From CBCPMX01 sp965120355 (GTDB taxonomy: Bacteria; Bacillota; Clostridia; Oscillospirales; Oscillospiraceae), in NCBI GenBank assembly GCA_965120355.1, contig CBCPMX010000068.1, positions 1-21,513 on the forward strand: 21,513 nt of DNA, read 5' to 3'. Shown piece after piece: positions 15,255 to 21,513 of the stretch (within the stretch, counting starts at the first letter, position 1; each line of letters begins with the position of its first letter). The translations under genes and the position numbers were made by a program. Below the pieces are notes generated by a model. That model was not told the origin of the DNA. It was given only the letters and a program-made list of their open reading frames with translations, and ran no database searches.

Positions 15255-16421
15255 TTACGATTTAATGACGACGCCCCGGTTCATGACGAATTCCACATGG
15301 GACAGGGCTTCAAAGCGTTCATCGATCTCGTCCCTGACCGCAATGATATTGGCCTGCTTACCGACCTCTATGGAGCCAACCTGATCATCAATTTTACAGA
15401 ATTTTGCCGCATTGATAGTTGCCGCTTCAATGACCTGGGGGACTGTCAGCCCTGCGCGGTGCAGAAGCTGAAGCTCCCGGACGGGCATGGACGCCACATG
15501 CGGCTGTGACTCCATGCGCATGGTGTCGGTCCCTACGCACACCATACCGCCTTTTTGGATGAACCGTGCGGTATTGTCTACCACCGTTGATTCCTGCGCA
15601 TCAAGGTCGATTTTAGGCATCGGTGGCAGTTCTTTGGGCATGGGCGGCAGCTTCGCGTCCTTGGGCATGGGCGGTCGGGGCGCTTTGATGGTGCAGAGCG
15701 TGGGACAAACTACCACACCCTGGGCGACCATTCGATCCAGCAGCTCGTCGGGCATCGGATCCGTAGGCATGTGAGCGAATTCCGGAATGCCTGCGTCCAG
15801 CAGACGAGGAACCAGTTCAGAATCCAGGACATGCGCCGTACACCATACGCCCCTGGCTTTGGCCGTATCCGCAATAGCCTTCAGCTTTGGCACGTCCAGC
15901 ACCTCACTTTTCCCGTCCATGCCGCGCCCCACAGAGGTCTTAATGCCCTCACAGCCCATATCAATCAGTTCGTTGACCGCATCGACCGCATCCTGTGGCG
16001 TTCGACAGCCATAACCGGTTTCCGCACCGTCGCTCATGATATGGTTCAGGCCGTGATACTGCGCCACGAATCGTCCGCAGGTCAGGCAGTGGGCGCATTC
16101 CGGCACTTCAACGGAGGCGCGGAAGGCAAGGAACTCCTGTGTCGGACAGCGGTTTTTGTCGTTGCCCATGCCCAGATCCCGAACCGTGGTGACGCCAGCC
16201 TGCGCCCAGCTGCGCAGAGCCTGATCGTTATATGTAATGTCACCGGTAACGATATGCATATGCGCGTCAATAATGCCAGGCAGCACAGCGGCATATCCGG
16301 ACATATCCCAGAGCTGGTCAGCAGCGTCAAAACTGCCGATATCGATAATTTTTCCGTCTTCCACCAGAATGTCCGCCACGGAACCGCCGTAGATTTTCGC
16401 GTTTTTCAGCAATGTTTTCAC
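15255..16421 (-). CDS. Second metal-dependent amidohydrolase, imidazolonepropionase-like (388 aa)
   Basis: This is a paralogue of the amidohydrolase at 1006-2250, with the same ligand set: H54 and H56 in DAHMHI, K161 in GIKTSVG, H197 in CTAHVLD, H217 in FAHMPTD and D299 in VGTDTM. The GTG start at 16421 is set by AGGAGG 7 bases upstream. Before the last catalytic strand it has a low-complexity insert with three PPMPK units (about 250-270), in the same place as the Met/Pro-rich insert of its paralogue but with a different sequence. Extra cysteines (C109, C112 and C115 in CAHCLTC) are present and might bind metal. It follows the NTF2-like gene by 17 bases in one operon under P7, so it probably acts on a product of the same pathway. 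The substrate is unknown. Confidence 0.9.
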   Translation of the reverse strand: MKTLLKNAKIYGGSVADILVEDGKIIDIGSFDAADQLWDMSGYAAVLPGIIDAHMHIVTGDITYNDQALRSWAQAGVTTVRDLGMGNDKNRCPTQEFLAFRASVEVPECAHCLTCGRFVAQYHGLNHIMSDGAETGYGCRTPQDAVDAVNELIDMGCEGIKTSVGRGMDGKSEVLDVPKLKAIADTAKARGVWCTAHVLDSELVPRLLDAGIPEFAHMPTDPMPDELLDRMVAQGVVVCPTLCTIKAPRPPMPKDAKLPPMPKELPPMPKIDLDAQESTVVDNTARFIQKGGMVCVGTDTMRMESQPHVASMPVRELQLLHRAGLTVPQVIEAATINAAKFCKIDDQVGSIEVGKQANIIAVRDEIDERFEALSHVEFVMNRGVVIKS

Positions 16422-16438
16422 ACAAACGCCTCCTAAAT

Positions 16439-17170
16439 TTATTTATGTACGATATGCGCGTGCGGGAACGGACCCCATTTGTCCGGATTGCTGCCCTCAT
16501 CTGGGTTAAAGGAAGAAATACGGGGCGGTTCGTCCGGCGGATAGTAAGGCGACGGCGTGCGGCGGCAGTCCGGGCACTCCAGGAAATCCTTATGATAGGG
16601 TGTCCGCAGCCAGCAGATGGGACGCAGCTTCAGGATTTTCCACTCTCCGTCCTCTTTCACAAATTCGTTGTCGTATTTTCCGGCGATCCAGAAGGCGGTA
16701 TCCTTCTTCATCTTCGTTTCCGGATCAAACACCCGGTTGGTGTGCGGACCAAAGATGTGCCATTGCCCCCATGCGTGGGTGCCGTCCTCGCTGATTTCAA
16801 TCATCGGAGAAGAAATCGTCAGCATCAGCAGCAGGGAGGCTCGATCCGTATTGGTGTTGGACATTTCTCCGACCTTCGGTGTGGTGTCGATAAGATTTCC
16901 ATGTATATCCATTCGCCGGCCCATAGTATACCATACACGCTGGACATGTTCCTGCCCCTTATACGCGCCGGAATCCATGATCTCCACGCGCACGTCCTCA
17001 TTGGTATGGCTCCACAGATCGTCCCAGACCTCCGCGATCCTACCGTTCTCCATATAAAAGATGTAGCGGCTCATGAGGTTCTGCACCTCTACCGCATCCG
17101 TATGACGGCTCAGCCGCCGGACTTCCTTCTGAAGCGCTTCGATCTGCGCCAGCAACACTTTTTCTTCCAT
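16439..17170 (-). CDS. NTF2/SnoaL-like protein, possible dehydratase or isomerase (243 aa)
   Basis: The N-terminus is a helical, coiled-coil-like segment (about 1-25), followed by a SnoaL-like alpha+beta barrel: EVQNLMSRYIFYMENGRIAE, VWDDLWSHTNEDVRVEIMDS, GAYKGQEHVQRVWYTMG and the late strands DTAFWIAGKYDNEFVKEDGE and WKILKLRPICWLR. This fold is used by bile acid 7-alpha-dehydratase BaiE, ketosteroid isomerases, scytalone dehydratase and polyketide cyclases. Acid-base residues cannot be assigned with confidence. A C-terminal extension contains CPDC and a Pro-rich tail (PYYPPDEPP). ATG 17170 follows AAGGAG by 9 bases. It is the first gene of the P7 operon with the second amidohydrolase. Coupling with OYE-type reductases recalls bile-acid-like dehydroxylation pathways, but this is analogy only. 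Confidence 0.8.
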   Translation of the reverse strand: MEEKVLLAQIEALQKEVRRLSRHTDAVEVQNLMSRYIFYMENGRIAEVWDDLWSHTNEDVRVEIMDSGAYKGQEHVQRVWYTMGRRMDIHGNLIDTTPKVGEMSNTNTDRASLLLMLTISSPMIEISEDGTHAWGQWHIFGPHTNRVFDPETKMKKDTAFWIAGKYDNEFVKEDGEWKILKLRPICWLRTPYHKDFLECPDCRRTPSPYYPPDEPPRISSFNPDEGSNPDKWGPFPHAHIVHK

Positions 17171-17212
17171 GGAAGATCGCTCCTTTCAATCGTTCAAAGA
17201 TACCCGATACAT

Positions 17213-17228
17213 TGCAAATTTTGTGCCA
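17213..17228 (-). promoter_or_regulatory. Sigma-54 promoter P7 of the NTF2-like/amidohydrolase operon
   Basis: On the minus strand TGGCACAAAATTTGCA has perfect blocks and is preceded by AAAATAGT as at P3. It lies 42 bases before ATG 17170 and is divergent from P8. Confidence 0.92.
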
Positions 17229-17309
17229 ACTATTTTTCCAGAGGCGGCGTCCCCGCATGCGGCAAATACCTCATTGTCCTAAAATCAGACTCTATCGCAC
17301 AAAATTCGA

Positions 17310-17365
17310 ACAACATTTACACAAACAGTTTATTTGCCAGTGCAAAACGATATTTTAAATGTTGT
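17310..17365. promoter_or_regulatory. Inverted repeat between divergent sigma-54 promoters, candidate activator site
   Basis: ACAACATTTA (17310-17319) and TAAATGTTGT (17356-17365) are perfect 10-base complements spaced by 36 bases. They lie in the intergenic region between P7 and P8. Enhancer-binding proteins use such palindromes, but the right arm almost touches the -24 block of P8 and I do not see the repeat at the other promoters. Confidence 0.3.
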
Positions 17366-17370
17366 CTCTT

Positions 17371-17386
17371 TGGCACAAACCTTGCA
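17371..17386 (+). promoter_or_regulatory. Sigma-54 promoter P8 of the second binding-protein gene
   Basis: TGGCACAAACCTTGCA is a textbook -24/-12 element (GG-N10-GC), preceded by T, 41 bases before ATG 17428. Confidence 0.95.
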
Positions 17387-17427
17387 TCAAAACGCAATGA
17401 TTGCGAACATGAAAGGAGCAACTTGTT

Positions 17428-19185
17428 ATGAAAAAGAGTCTATTCGCTTTGCTGCTCGTATGCACTATGATCCTGAGCCTTCTCGCCGGCTGCGGCAGCG
17501 CCACATCCACACAAGCTGAGACTGCAAGCCCGTCGGAAACCGAGCCTGCACAGGCAGTCTCTTCCGACCACTCTGCGGAAGCGGCGGAGGCTCCCGCAGA
17601 AGAAAACGCCGCAGAAGCCGCCGGCAGTGCAGCAGCACCGGCAGAACCCGAAGCTGCTGAACCGGAAGAGATGGTTCCATCCTACGAAAAGTATGCGGTA
17701 TCTCTTCCGCTCAGCGAGGACGGCGCGACAGTCTCCATGTATCTTTTGCTTCCGCCTTTCATCACAGCCATGGTGGACAGCCCCAGTGATCTGGCCGTTC
17801 TCCATGCGCTGGGCGAACGAACCGGTTTGACCCTGGACATCACCGCAGGTAATTATCTGGATGGCAGTACTGTTATCAATCTGATGATCGCCACAGGCAG
17901 CTACTGCGACGTCATCAACCACATCGACCTCTACGCCAGCGGCTTGGACGCCGCTGTGGAAAACGAAGTGGTCATTGACCTGAGCGATTACATTCTCAAC
18001 GATATGCCCAATCTGATGGCCAGCCTGACTGCTTATGACGACGATGTCATCAAACAGATGACCACAGCCTCCGGTTACATTGCCTATTTCCCGCAAATTC
18101 ACGCAGAACCGTATGTAGACAATTTCACCATTGGCGTTCAGGCGGATCTGATGGAGGAGCTGGGTATCGCAGAGCCGACTACCTTTGAGGAACTCCACGA
18201 TCTTCTTGCCGCTGTCAATCAGGCATATGGGCTCCAGTATGGCATGAGGTCCGACGGCTTTGACCAGGCGCTGCTGTGCGGATACAACATCACCACCGGT
18301 CAAGTGGGGCTTGAAGGGCTTCGGGTCGTGGACGGCGAAGTCCAGTTCAGCGGTATTACGGATGAAATGTACAGCTATATTGCCATGATACAGCAATGGT
18401 ACAGTGAAGGGCTGATTTTTAACGACTTTATTTCCTATGAAGATTTTGAACAGACGAACATGGTGGCCGCCGGCACGCTGTTCGGCAACGGCAATGTCAA
18501 CGCGCAGACCATCAACGAAGCCAATGCCAACGGGATTTCTGTCAAGGCGCTGCACTTCGTTACGCCGTCCAGCGGCGAAACGTTGAAGATCCGCGGCTCC
18601 GGAGAGATCATCCGCGCACCGTCCTGGTCAGTTTCCACGCAGTGCGATGAAGAAACTCTTGGTTATATCATCGCTTTGGTGGAATATCTTTACTCCGACG
18701 AGGGGACGATCCTCTTCAACTACGGTATCGAGGATGAAGCCTATATCCTGGACGCCAACGGCGAGCCGCAGTGGAGCGACCTGATCATGAACTACGAGGG
18801 CGGTACCACCACGGCTGCCATGATCTACGCGACCGCCACCCCATCAGAATATTTGCCGGGTATCTATGACGACGCCAAATTCAATTTCAGCTATACAGAC
18901 GTCATGCTGGAGGCCGACGACATCATCAATCACTCCAGCACCGGTGAATACGACTATCCCATCGGCGCAGATAATCGTATCTCCGCCGAGGATACGCTGA
19001 CAGCAGCCAATCTGGCCAGCGACATTTCCACCTATGTTTCAGAAACGGTACTTTCCTGGATTCATGGCGGTACAGAATTGAATGAGTTCACCTGGCAGAC
19101 TTATAAAGATAACTGCTTTGCGATGGGCTTGCAGGATGTTCTTGATATTTATCAGGCTGGATACGATGCCTTTATGGCCAACTGA
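17428..19185 (+). CDS. Extracellular solute-binding lipoprotein, family 1-like (585 aa)
   Basis: The signal peptide MKKSLFALLLVCTMILSLLA ends in LLAGC with lipidated C22. An Ala/Glu/Pro-rich spacer (about 24-84) lifts the binding domain off the membrane. The domain contains ALGERTGLTLDI, NLMIATGSYCDVIN and GIAEPTTFEELHDLL, typical of sugar/oligomer-type family 1 binding proteins. It parallels the lipoprotein at 3931-5739 in lipobox position, spacer composition and the ERTG...MIATG blocks, so the two are paralogues with diverged ligand domains. AAGGAG lies 9 bases before the ATG. It is monocistronic behind P8 and closed by a strong terminator. No importer permease or ATPase is encoded in the window. 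A role in uptake of the pathway substrate or in sensing is inferred from co-regulation. Confidence 0.92.
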   Translation: MKKSLFALLLVCTMILSLLAGCGSATSTQAETASPSETEPAQAVSSDHSAEAAEAPAEENAAEAAGSAAAPAEPEAAEPEEMVPSYEKYAVSLPLSEDGATVSMYLLLPPFITAMVDSPSDLAVLHALGERTGLTLDITAGNYLDGSTVINLMIATGSYCDVINHIDLYASGLDAAVENEVVIDLSDYILNDMPNLMASLTAYDDDVIKQMTTASGYIAYFPQIHAEPYVDNFTIGVQADLMEELGIAEPTTFEELHDLLAAVNQAYGLQYGMRSDGFDQALLCGYNITTGQVGLEGLRVVDGEVQFSGITDEMYSYIAMIQQWYSEGLIFNDFISYEDFEQTNMVAAGTLFGNGNVNAQTINEANANGISVKALHFVTPSSGETLKIRGSGEIIRAPSWSVSTQCDEETLGYIIALVEYLYSDEGTILFNYGIEDEAYILDANGEPQWSDLIMNYEGGTTTAAMIYATATPSEYLPGIYDDAKFNFSYTDVMLEADDIINHSSTGEYDYPIGADNRISAEDTLTAANLASDISTYVSETVLSWIHGGTELNEFTWQTYKDNCFAMGLQDVLDIYQAGYDAFMAN

Positions 19186-19304
19186 GTACAATCTGCGGCG
19201 GCCTGCTCTGCTTCCGGCAGGACTGCGCTTTCTCCCGCCGGAAAAGCCCCGGACAGCAGATCTAATTCGATGTAACTGACGGAAAAGGTGTCTACTTTGA
19301 CAGC

Positions 19305-19349
19305 AAAATGCGGACAGGGCGTCATATACGGCGCCTTGTCCGCATTTTT
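19305..19349 (+). terminator. Rho-independent terminator of the second binding-protein gene
   Basis: AAAATGCGGACAGGGCG (19305-19321) pairs with CGCCTTGTCCGCATTTT (19332-19348) with a single G-T position, and the stem runs into a T tract. It lies about 120 bases after the stop at 19185, marking the right end of the sigma-54 island. The stretch between stop and hairpin shows no gene. Confidence 0.85.
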
Positions 19350-19396
19350 CAACTCCCATATCATGCGGTCATAGAACGCGCAAGGTTCCGAAACAT

Positions 19397-19800
19397 ATGG
19401 CTGCCGTGGCTCAGCTCTGGCATATAGCCCTGCAAAGCCGGCAAACAGAAGGTGTTGGCGCCATCCGCAGCCCAGGCACATGGGTATGTGCGGATGGACA
19501 AACACCCCAAAAGCACCCGGTGCGGCAGGCGGCCCCCATCTCTGCACGGTGGAACAGCGAAGAACAACTGCTCGTCTGGCGCGAAGCGTGGGCTACGGCG
19601 GCGAACCGCTGCCTTGAGATTGCCGGTCATGTGGAGCGCATCGGCCACCACAGCCATGCGGCGCGAAGGTTGGAGGAACGTCCCACGAGCCACGAGGGCG
19701 CAGCGGCCCAGGCGCTGGAACGGCGCGGCGTTATCTCTGACCGTGTTGATTTTTCCGGCAGCAAGGTTCTCTGGGCAGTCTGTGTGCAAGAGAATCTGTT
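19397..19800 (+). pseudogene. MobA/MobL-type relaxase remnant
   Basis: From 19541 the frame reads ARWNSEEQLLVWREAWATAA, then NRCLEIAGHVERIGHHSHAA, and ends with TSHEGAAAQALERRGVISDR. This resembles the conserved middle of MobA/MobL plasmid relaxases (W-N-x-K-x-x-x-x-x-W-R-E-x-W-A...N-x-x-L-x-x-A-G-x-x-x-R-I-D-H-R-S...P-T-x-H-x-G-x-x-A-x-x-M-E-x-R-G). The N-terminal catalytic His motifs and the C-terminal half are missing, no plausible start exists, and after about 19760 the similarity ends. It is therefore a fragment of a mobilisation gene and indicates past mobile-element activity at the right edge of the island. From 19800 to the LysR gene I see nothing more. Confidence 0.65.
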
Positions 19801-19908
19801 TATATTTTCAGCATGATATTTGAGGGCGCACAATCCCGGGCTGTTAACATTTCAAAAGAGCGCCGCCGCATAACACGACCGGGAATATACAATCTTATTC
19901 ATCCGACT

Positions 19909-20790
19909 CTAAAAGTGCTCGAAGATGCTGCAAAAAAATCCCCCCCCCGCCTTGGAAAACACCTGATATTTTTTCCACACAATAAAACCGCGAACGTTCA
20001 GCTGAGGGGAGAGTGGACGAAAGCAAAGATGACTGCCTTGTGTGTTGATGAGTTTATCATAGCACAGGGCGTACCCCAGCCCTTCGTCCACCAATAGCGA
20101 AGCATTAAAGAGCAAGTTGTAAGTAGCCACAATATGCAGCTCGGATTCTTCGCGCTGAAGCCATTGATTCAGATATCGCTCATCCCCTTTTTGGTGGGAA
20201 ACAATCAAGGGCTTATCCCACAAATCTTCCGGACGGATGGTTTCCTTTTCGGCCAAGGGAGAATCTTTCCGCATTAACACGCCCCAAGTGTCTTTAAAGG
20301 GAACCGGGATCGCCTCATATTTCTGTGTATCTATCTCAGTAGAAAGCAATCCAAAATCAATCAGTCCCCGATCCAGGTATTCCAATACATGTTCGGCATT
20401 GCCGCTGGAAATGTGATACTGAATATCCGGGTATTTCTTCTGTATTTCCTTTGCAGCTTTAGCAAACAGACGGACAGTTTCGGTCTCTCCAGCGCCTATA
20501 TACACATTCCCTGCAATGGTTTCATCAGAACCGGATATTTCTTCTTTTGTCCGCTGCATTAGCGAAAGCATTTCTTCCGCGCGCTTACGCAGAATCATGC
20601 CTTCCTCTGTCAACGTGACCTTGCGGGAACCCTTGACGCCGCGGATTAAAAGCTGTTTTCCCAGCTCATCCTCCATTTTTTTGAGCTGCCTGGACAGAGC
20701 GGGTTGAGAGATATGCAGGGATTCTGCCGCCGCGGTAATATTTTGTTCCCTTGCCACCGCCAAAAAGTATTCTAACAAACCAAAGTCCAT
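19909..20790 (-). CDS. LysR-family transcriptional regulator (293 aa)
   Basis: The N-terminal winged helix-turn-helix reads MDFGLLEYFLAVAREQNITA then AAESLHISQPALSRQLKKME, typical of LysR. It is followed by the effector-binding domain (about 90-290) with GAGETETVRLFAKAAKEIQK and GLLSTEID. ATG 20790 is preferred because GAGGTG lies 7 bases upstream and MDFGLLEYFL is the usual LysR beginning. A longer frame from 20838 would cover the operator. The C-terminus is odd: after WKKYQVFSKA the frame crosses a run of nine G and seven T (minus strand) and ends GGGFFCSIFEHF. In the +1 frame the same DNA reads FLQHLRALLESDE and stops at 19895, which looks more like a LysR tail. A one-base slip, a phase-variable tract or a sequencing error is possible. 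It is divergent from the dehydrogenase gene, which it probably regulates. Confidence 0.9.
   Translation of the reverse strand: MDFGLLEYFLAVAREQNITAAAESLHISQPALSRQLKKMEDELGKQLLIRGVKGSRKVTLTEEGMILRKRAEEMLSLMQRTKEEISGSDETIAGNVYIGAGETETVRLFAKAAKEIQKKYPDIQYHISSGNAEHVLEYLDRGLIDFGLLSTEIDTQKYEAIPVPFKDTWGVLMRKDSPLAEKETIRPEDLWDKPLIVSHQKGDERYLNQWLQREESELHIVATYNLLFNASLLVDEGLGYALCYDKLINTQGSHLCFRPLSPQLNVRGFIVWKKYQVFSKAGGGFFCSIFEHF
19932..19948 (-). repeat. Homopolymer tract at the 3' end of the LysR gene
   Basis: On the minus strand nine G are followed by A and seven T. Gain of one base would exchange the C-terminal tail GGGFFCSIFEHF for one ending FLQHLRALLESDE. Confidence 0.8.
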
Positions 20791-20822
20791 TGGGATCACC
20801 TCTGAATACCAGTATAGGCCAG

Positions 20823-20847
20823 ATTCCATAAAAGTCAATTATGGAAT
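20823..20847. promoter_or_regulatory. Palindromic LysR-type operator in the divergent intergenic region
   Basis: ATTCCATAA (20823-20831) and TTATGGAAT (20839-20847) form a perfect 9-base inverted repeat around AAGTCAA. It contains the T-N11-A arrangement favoured by LysR proteins, is 33 bases upstream of the LysR start and abuts the -35 box of the dehydrogenase promoter. Confidence 0.7.
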
Positions 20848-20875
20848 TGAATAATGAATAAGTATTTGCTATTCT
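20847..20875 (+). promoter_or_regulatory. Sigma-70-like promoter of the short-chain dehydrogenase
   Basis: TTGAAT (20847-20852) and TATTCT (20870-20875) are spaced by exactly 17 bases and lie about 62 bases before ATG 20938. The -35 touches the palindromic operator. No -24/-12 element is present, which sets this module apart from the sigma-54 island. Confidence 0.6.
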
Positions 20876-20937
20876 TTCTCTCCGGCACTAAACTGTAGAT
20901 GTAAAGATAAACATTCCAAAGAAAAGAGGTTATAGCT

Positions 20938-21513
20938 ATGGAGCAGCAGATGCTTCAGGATAAAGTCGCGATCATCACCGGAGCCAGCTATGGAATGGGG
21001 CAGACAATGGCGGAACTGTTTGCCGAGGAAGGCGCGGCGGTAGTGATCACGGCCAGGCATCCGGACAAGCTGGATGCGGTCGTGGAAAGGATCCGTCAAA
21101 AAGGTGGGAAAGCTGTTGGTGTGGCAGCCGACGTCTGTTCTACTGAGGATACCAAGCGGGTGTTTGAAACTGCGCTGAAAGAGTTTGGCGATGTAGACAT
21201 CCTCATCAACAACGCCGGTATCGGAGAGCAGAAAATGATTGATGAAACGGACGACGACTGGATGATGTATGTGATGAACACCAACTTGGGCGGCCCCATG
21301 CGGTATATCCGGGAGGCGCTGAAGATTTTCCTGCCCAAGAATGAAGGGGTTATTATCAATGTGTCTTCCGTCAATGGCGCCCGTCCCTTCTGCGGGGCAA
21401 CGTACACATCCACCAAAGGCGCCCTGAACACACTGACCAAGAATGTGGCCATGCGGCTGATCAACACCAATATTCGCTGTAATGCGGTGGCTCCCGGCGC
21501 TACAGTCACTCCG
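20938..21513 (+). CDS. Short-chain dehydrogenase/reductase, truncated by the window end (first 192 aa)
   Basis: This is an NAD(P)-dependent Rossmann-fold oxidoreductase of the classical SDR family. The cofactor motif TGASYGMG is at about 19-26, NNAG at about 90-93, and the active-site serine lies in VSSVN, followed by Y-x3-K (YTSTK). NIRCNAVAPGATVTP at the end matches the family's N-P-G block. Only the C-terminal 50-60 residues are missing. ATG 20938 is preceded by AAGAGG at 9 bases. The gene is divergent from the LysR regulator and shares its operator region. The family covers 3-ketoacyl reductases, hydroxysteroid and sugar dehydrogenases, so the substrate is open. Confidence 0.92.
   Translation, partial: MEQQMLQDKVAIITGASYGMGQTMAELFAEEGAAVVITARHPDKLDAVVERIRQKGGKAVGVAADVCSTEDTKRVFETALKEFGDVDILINNAGIGEQKMIDETDDDWMMYVMNTNLGGPMRYIREALKIFLPKNEGVIINVSSVNGARPFCGATYTSTKGALNTLTKNVAMRLINTNIRCNAVAPGATVTP

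Noticed and set aside
17440..18555. 371-codon open frame on the - strand opposite the second binding-protein gene
   Set aside because: It is the antisense shadow of a lipoprotein with clear signal peptide, promoter and terminator. It has no ribosome site.
1..21513. CRISPR arrays, tRNA, rRNA, riboswitches or intact insertion sequences
   Set aside because: I saw no regularly spaced repeats, no tRNA-like cloverleaf, no rRNA segment and no transposase reading frame on either strand.

Overview
The window looks like chromosomal DNA of a GC-rich anaerobic gut Firmicute, probably of the Clostridia (Oscillospiraceae/Lachnospiraceae type). This rests on strong AGGAGG ribosome binding sites, several GTG starts, Lys-rich lipoprotein signal peptides ending in LLAGC with long Ala/Glu-rich linkers, and BaiCD/FadH-type ene-reductases. 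No genus can be fixed from the sequence alone.

Layout. Positions 1-990 hold decayed DNA: a short unrecognised relic, then the broken C-terminal end of a GH3 beta-glucosidase. Positions about 949-19350 form a compact catabolic or reductive island. In order it holds an amidohydrolase (+), a PAS/AAA+/Fis sigma-54 activator (-), a solute-binding lipoprotein (-), a UGSC-like fusion protein (-), the sigma-54 factor RpoN (-), an OYE-type flavin/iron-sulfur reductase (-), a second, divergent OYE-type reductase (+), a cytoplasmic-looking beta-helix protein (+), a second amidohydrolase (-), an NTF2/SnoaL-like protein (-) and a second solute-binding lipoprotein (+). Positions 19350-19800 carry a remnant of a MobA/MobL relaxase. 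The window ends with a LysR regulator divergent from a truncated short-chain dehydrogenase, which appears to be a separate module.

The main discovery is regulatory. Eight near-identical -24/-12 (sigma-54) promoters, TGGCRY-N5-TTGCA (R = A or G, Y = C or T), account for every transcription unit of the island except the activator gene, which has a sigma-70-like promoter. The island also encodes both the sigma-54 factor and a candidate enhancer-binding activator, and rpoN itself lies behind one of the eight promoters. This suggests a self-contained, positively autoregulated sigma-54 regulon in which a PAS-sensed compound switches on uptake or sensing lipoproteins, two ene-reductases, two metal-dependent amidohydrolases, a possible dehydratase/isomerase and two proteins of unknown role.

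The substrate is not evident. The enzyme set (old-yellow-enzyme reductases, SnoaL-like fold, imidazolonepropionase-like amidohydrolases) would fit reductive processing of an unsaturated cyclic or amide-containing dietary, host or xenobiotic molecule. That is inference. No permease or ATPase accompanies the two binding proteins, and Met/Pro-rich inserts recur in three of the island's proteins, which hints at a shared, undescribed feature.
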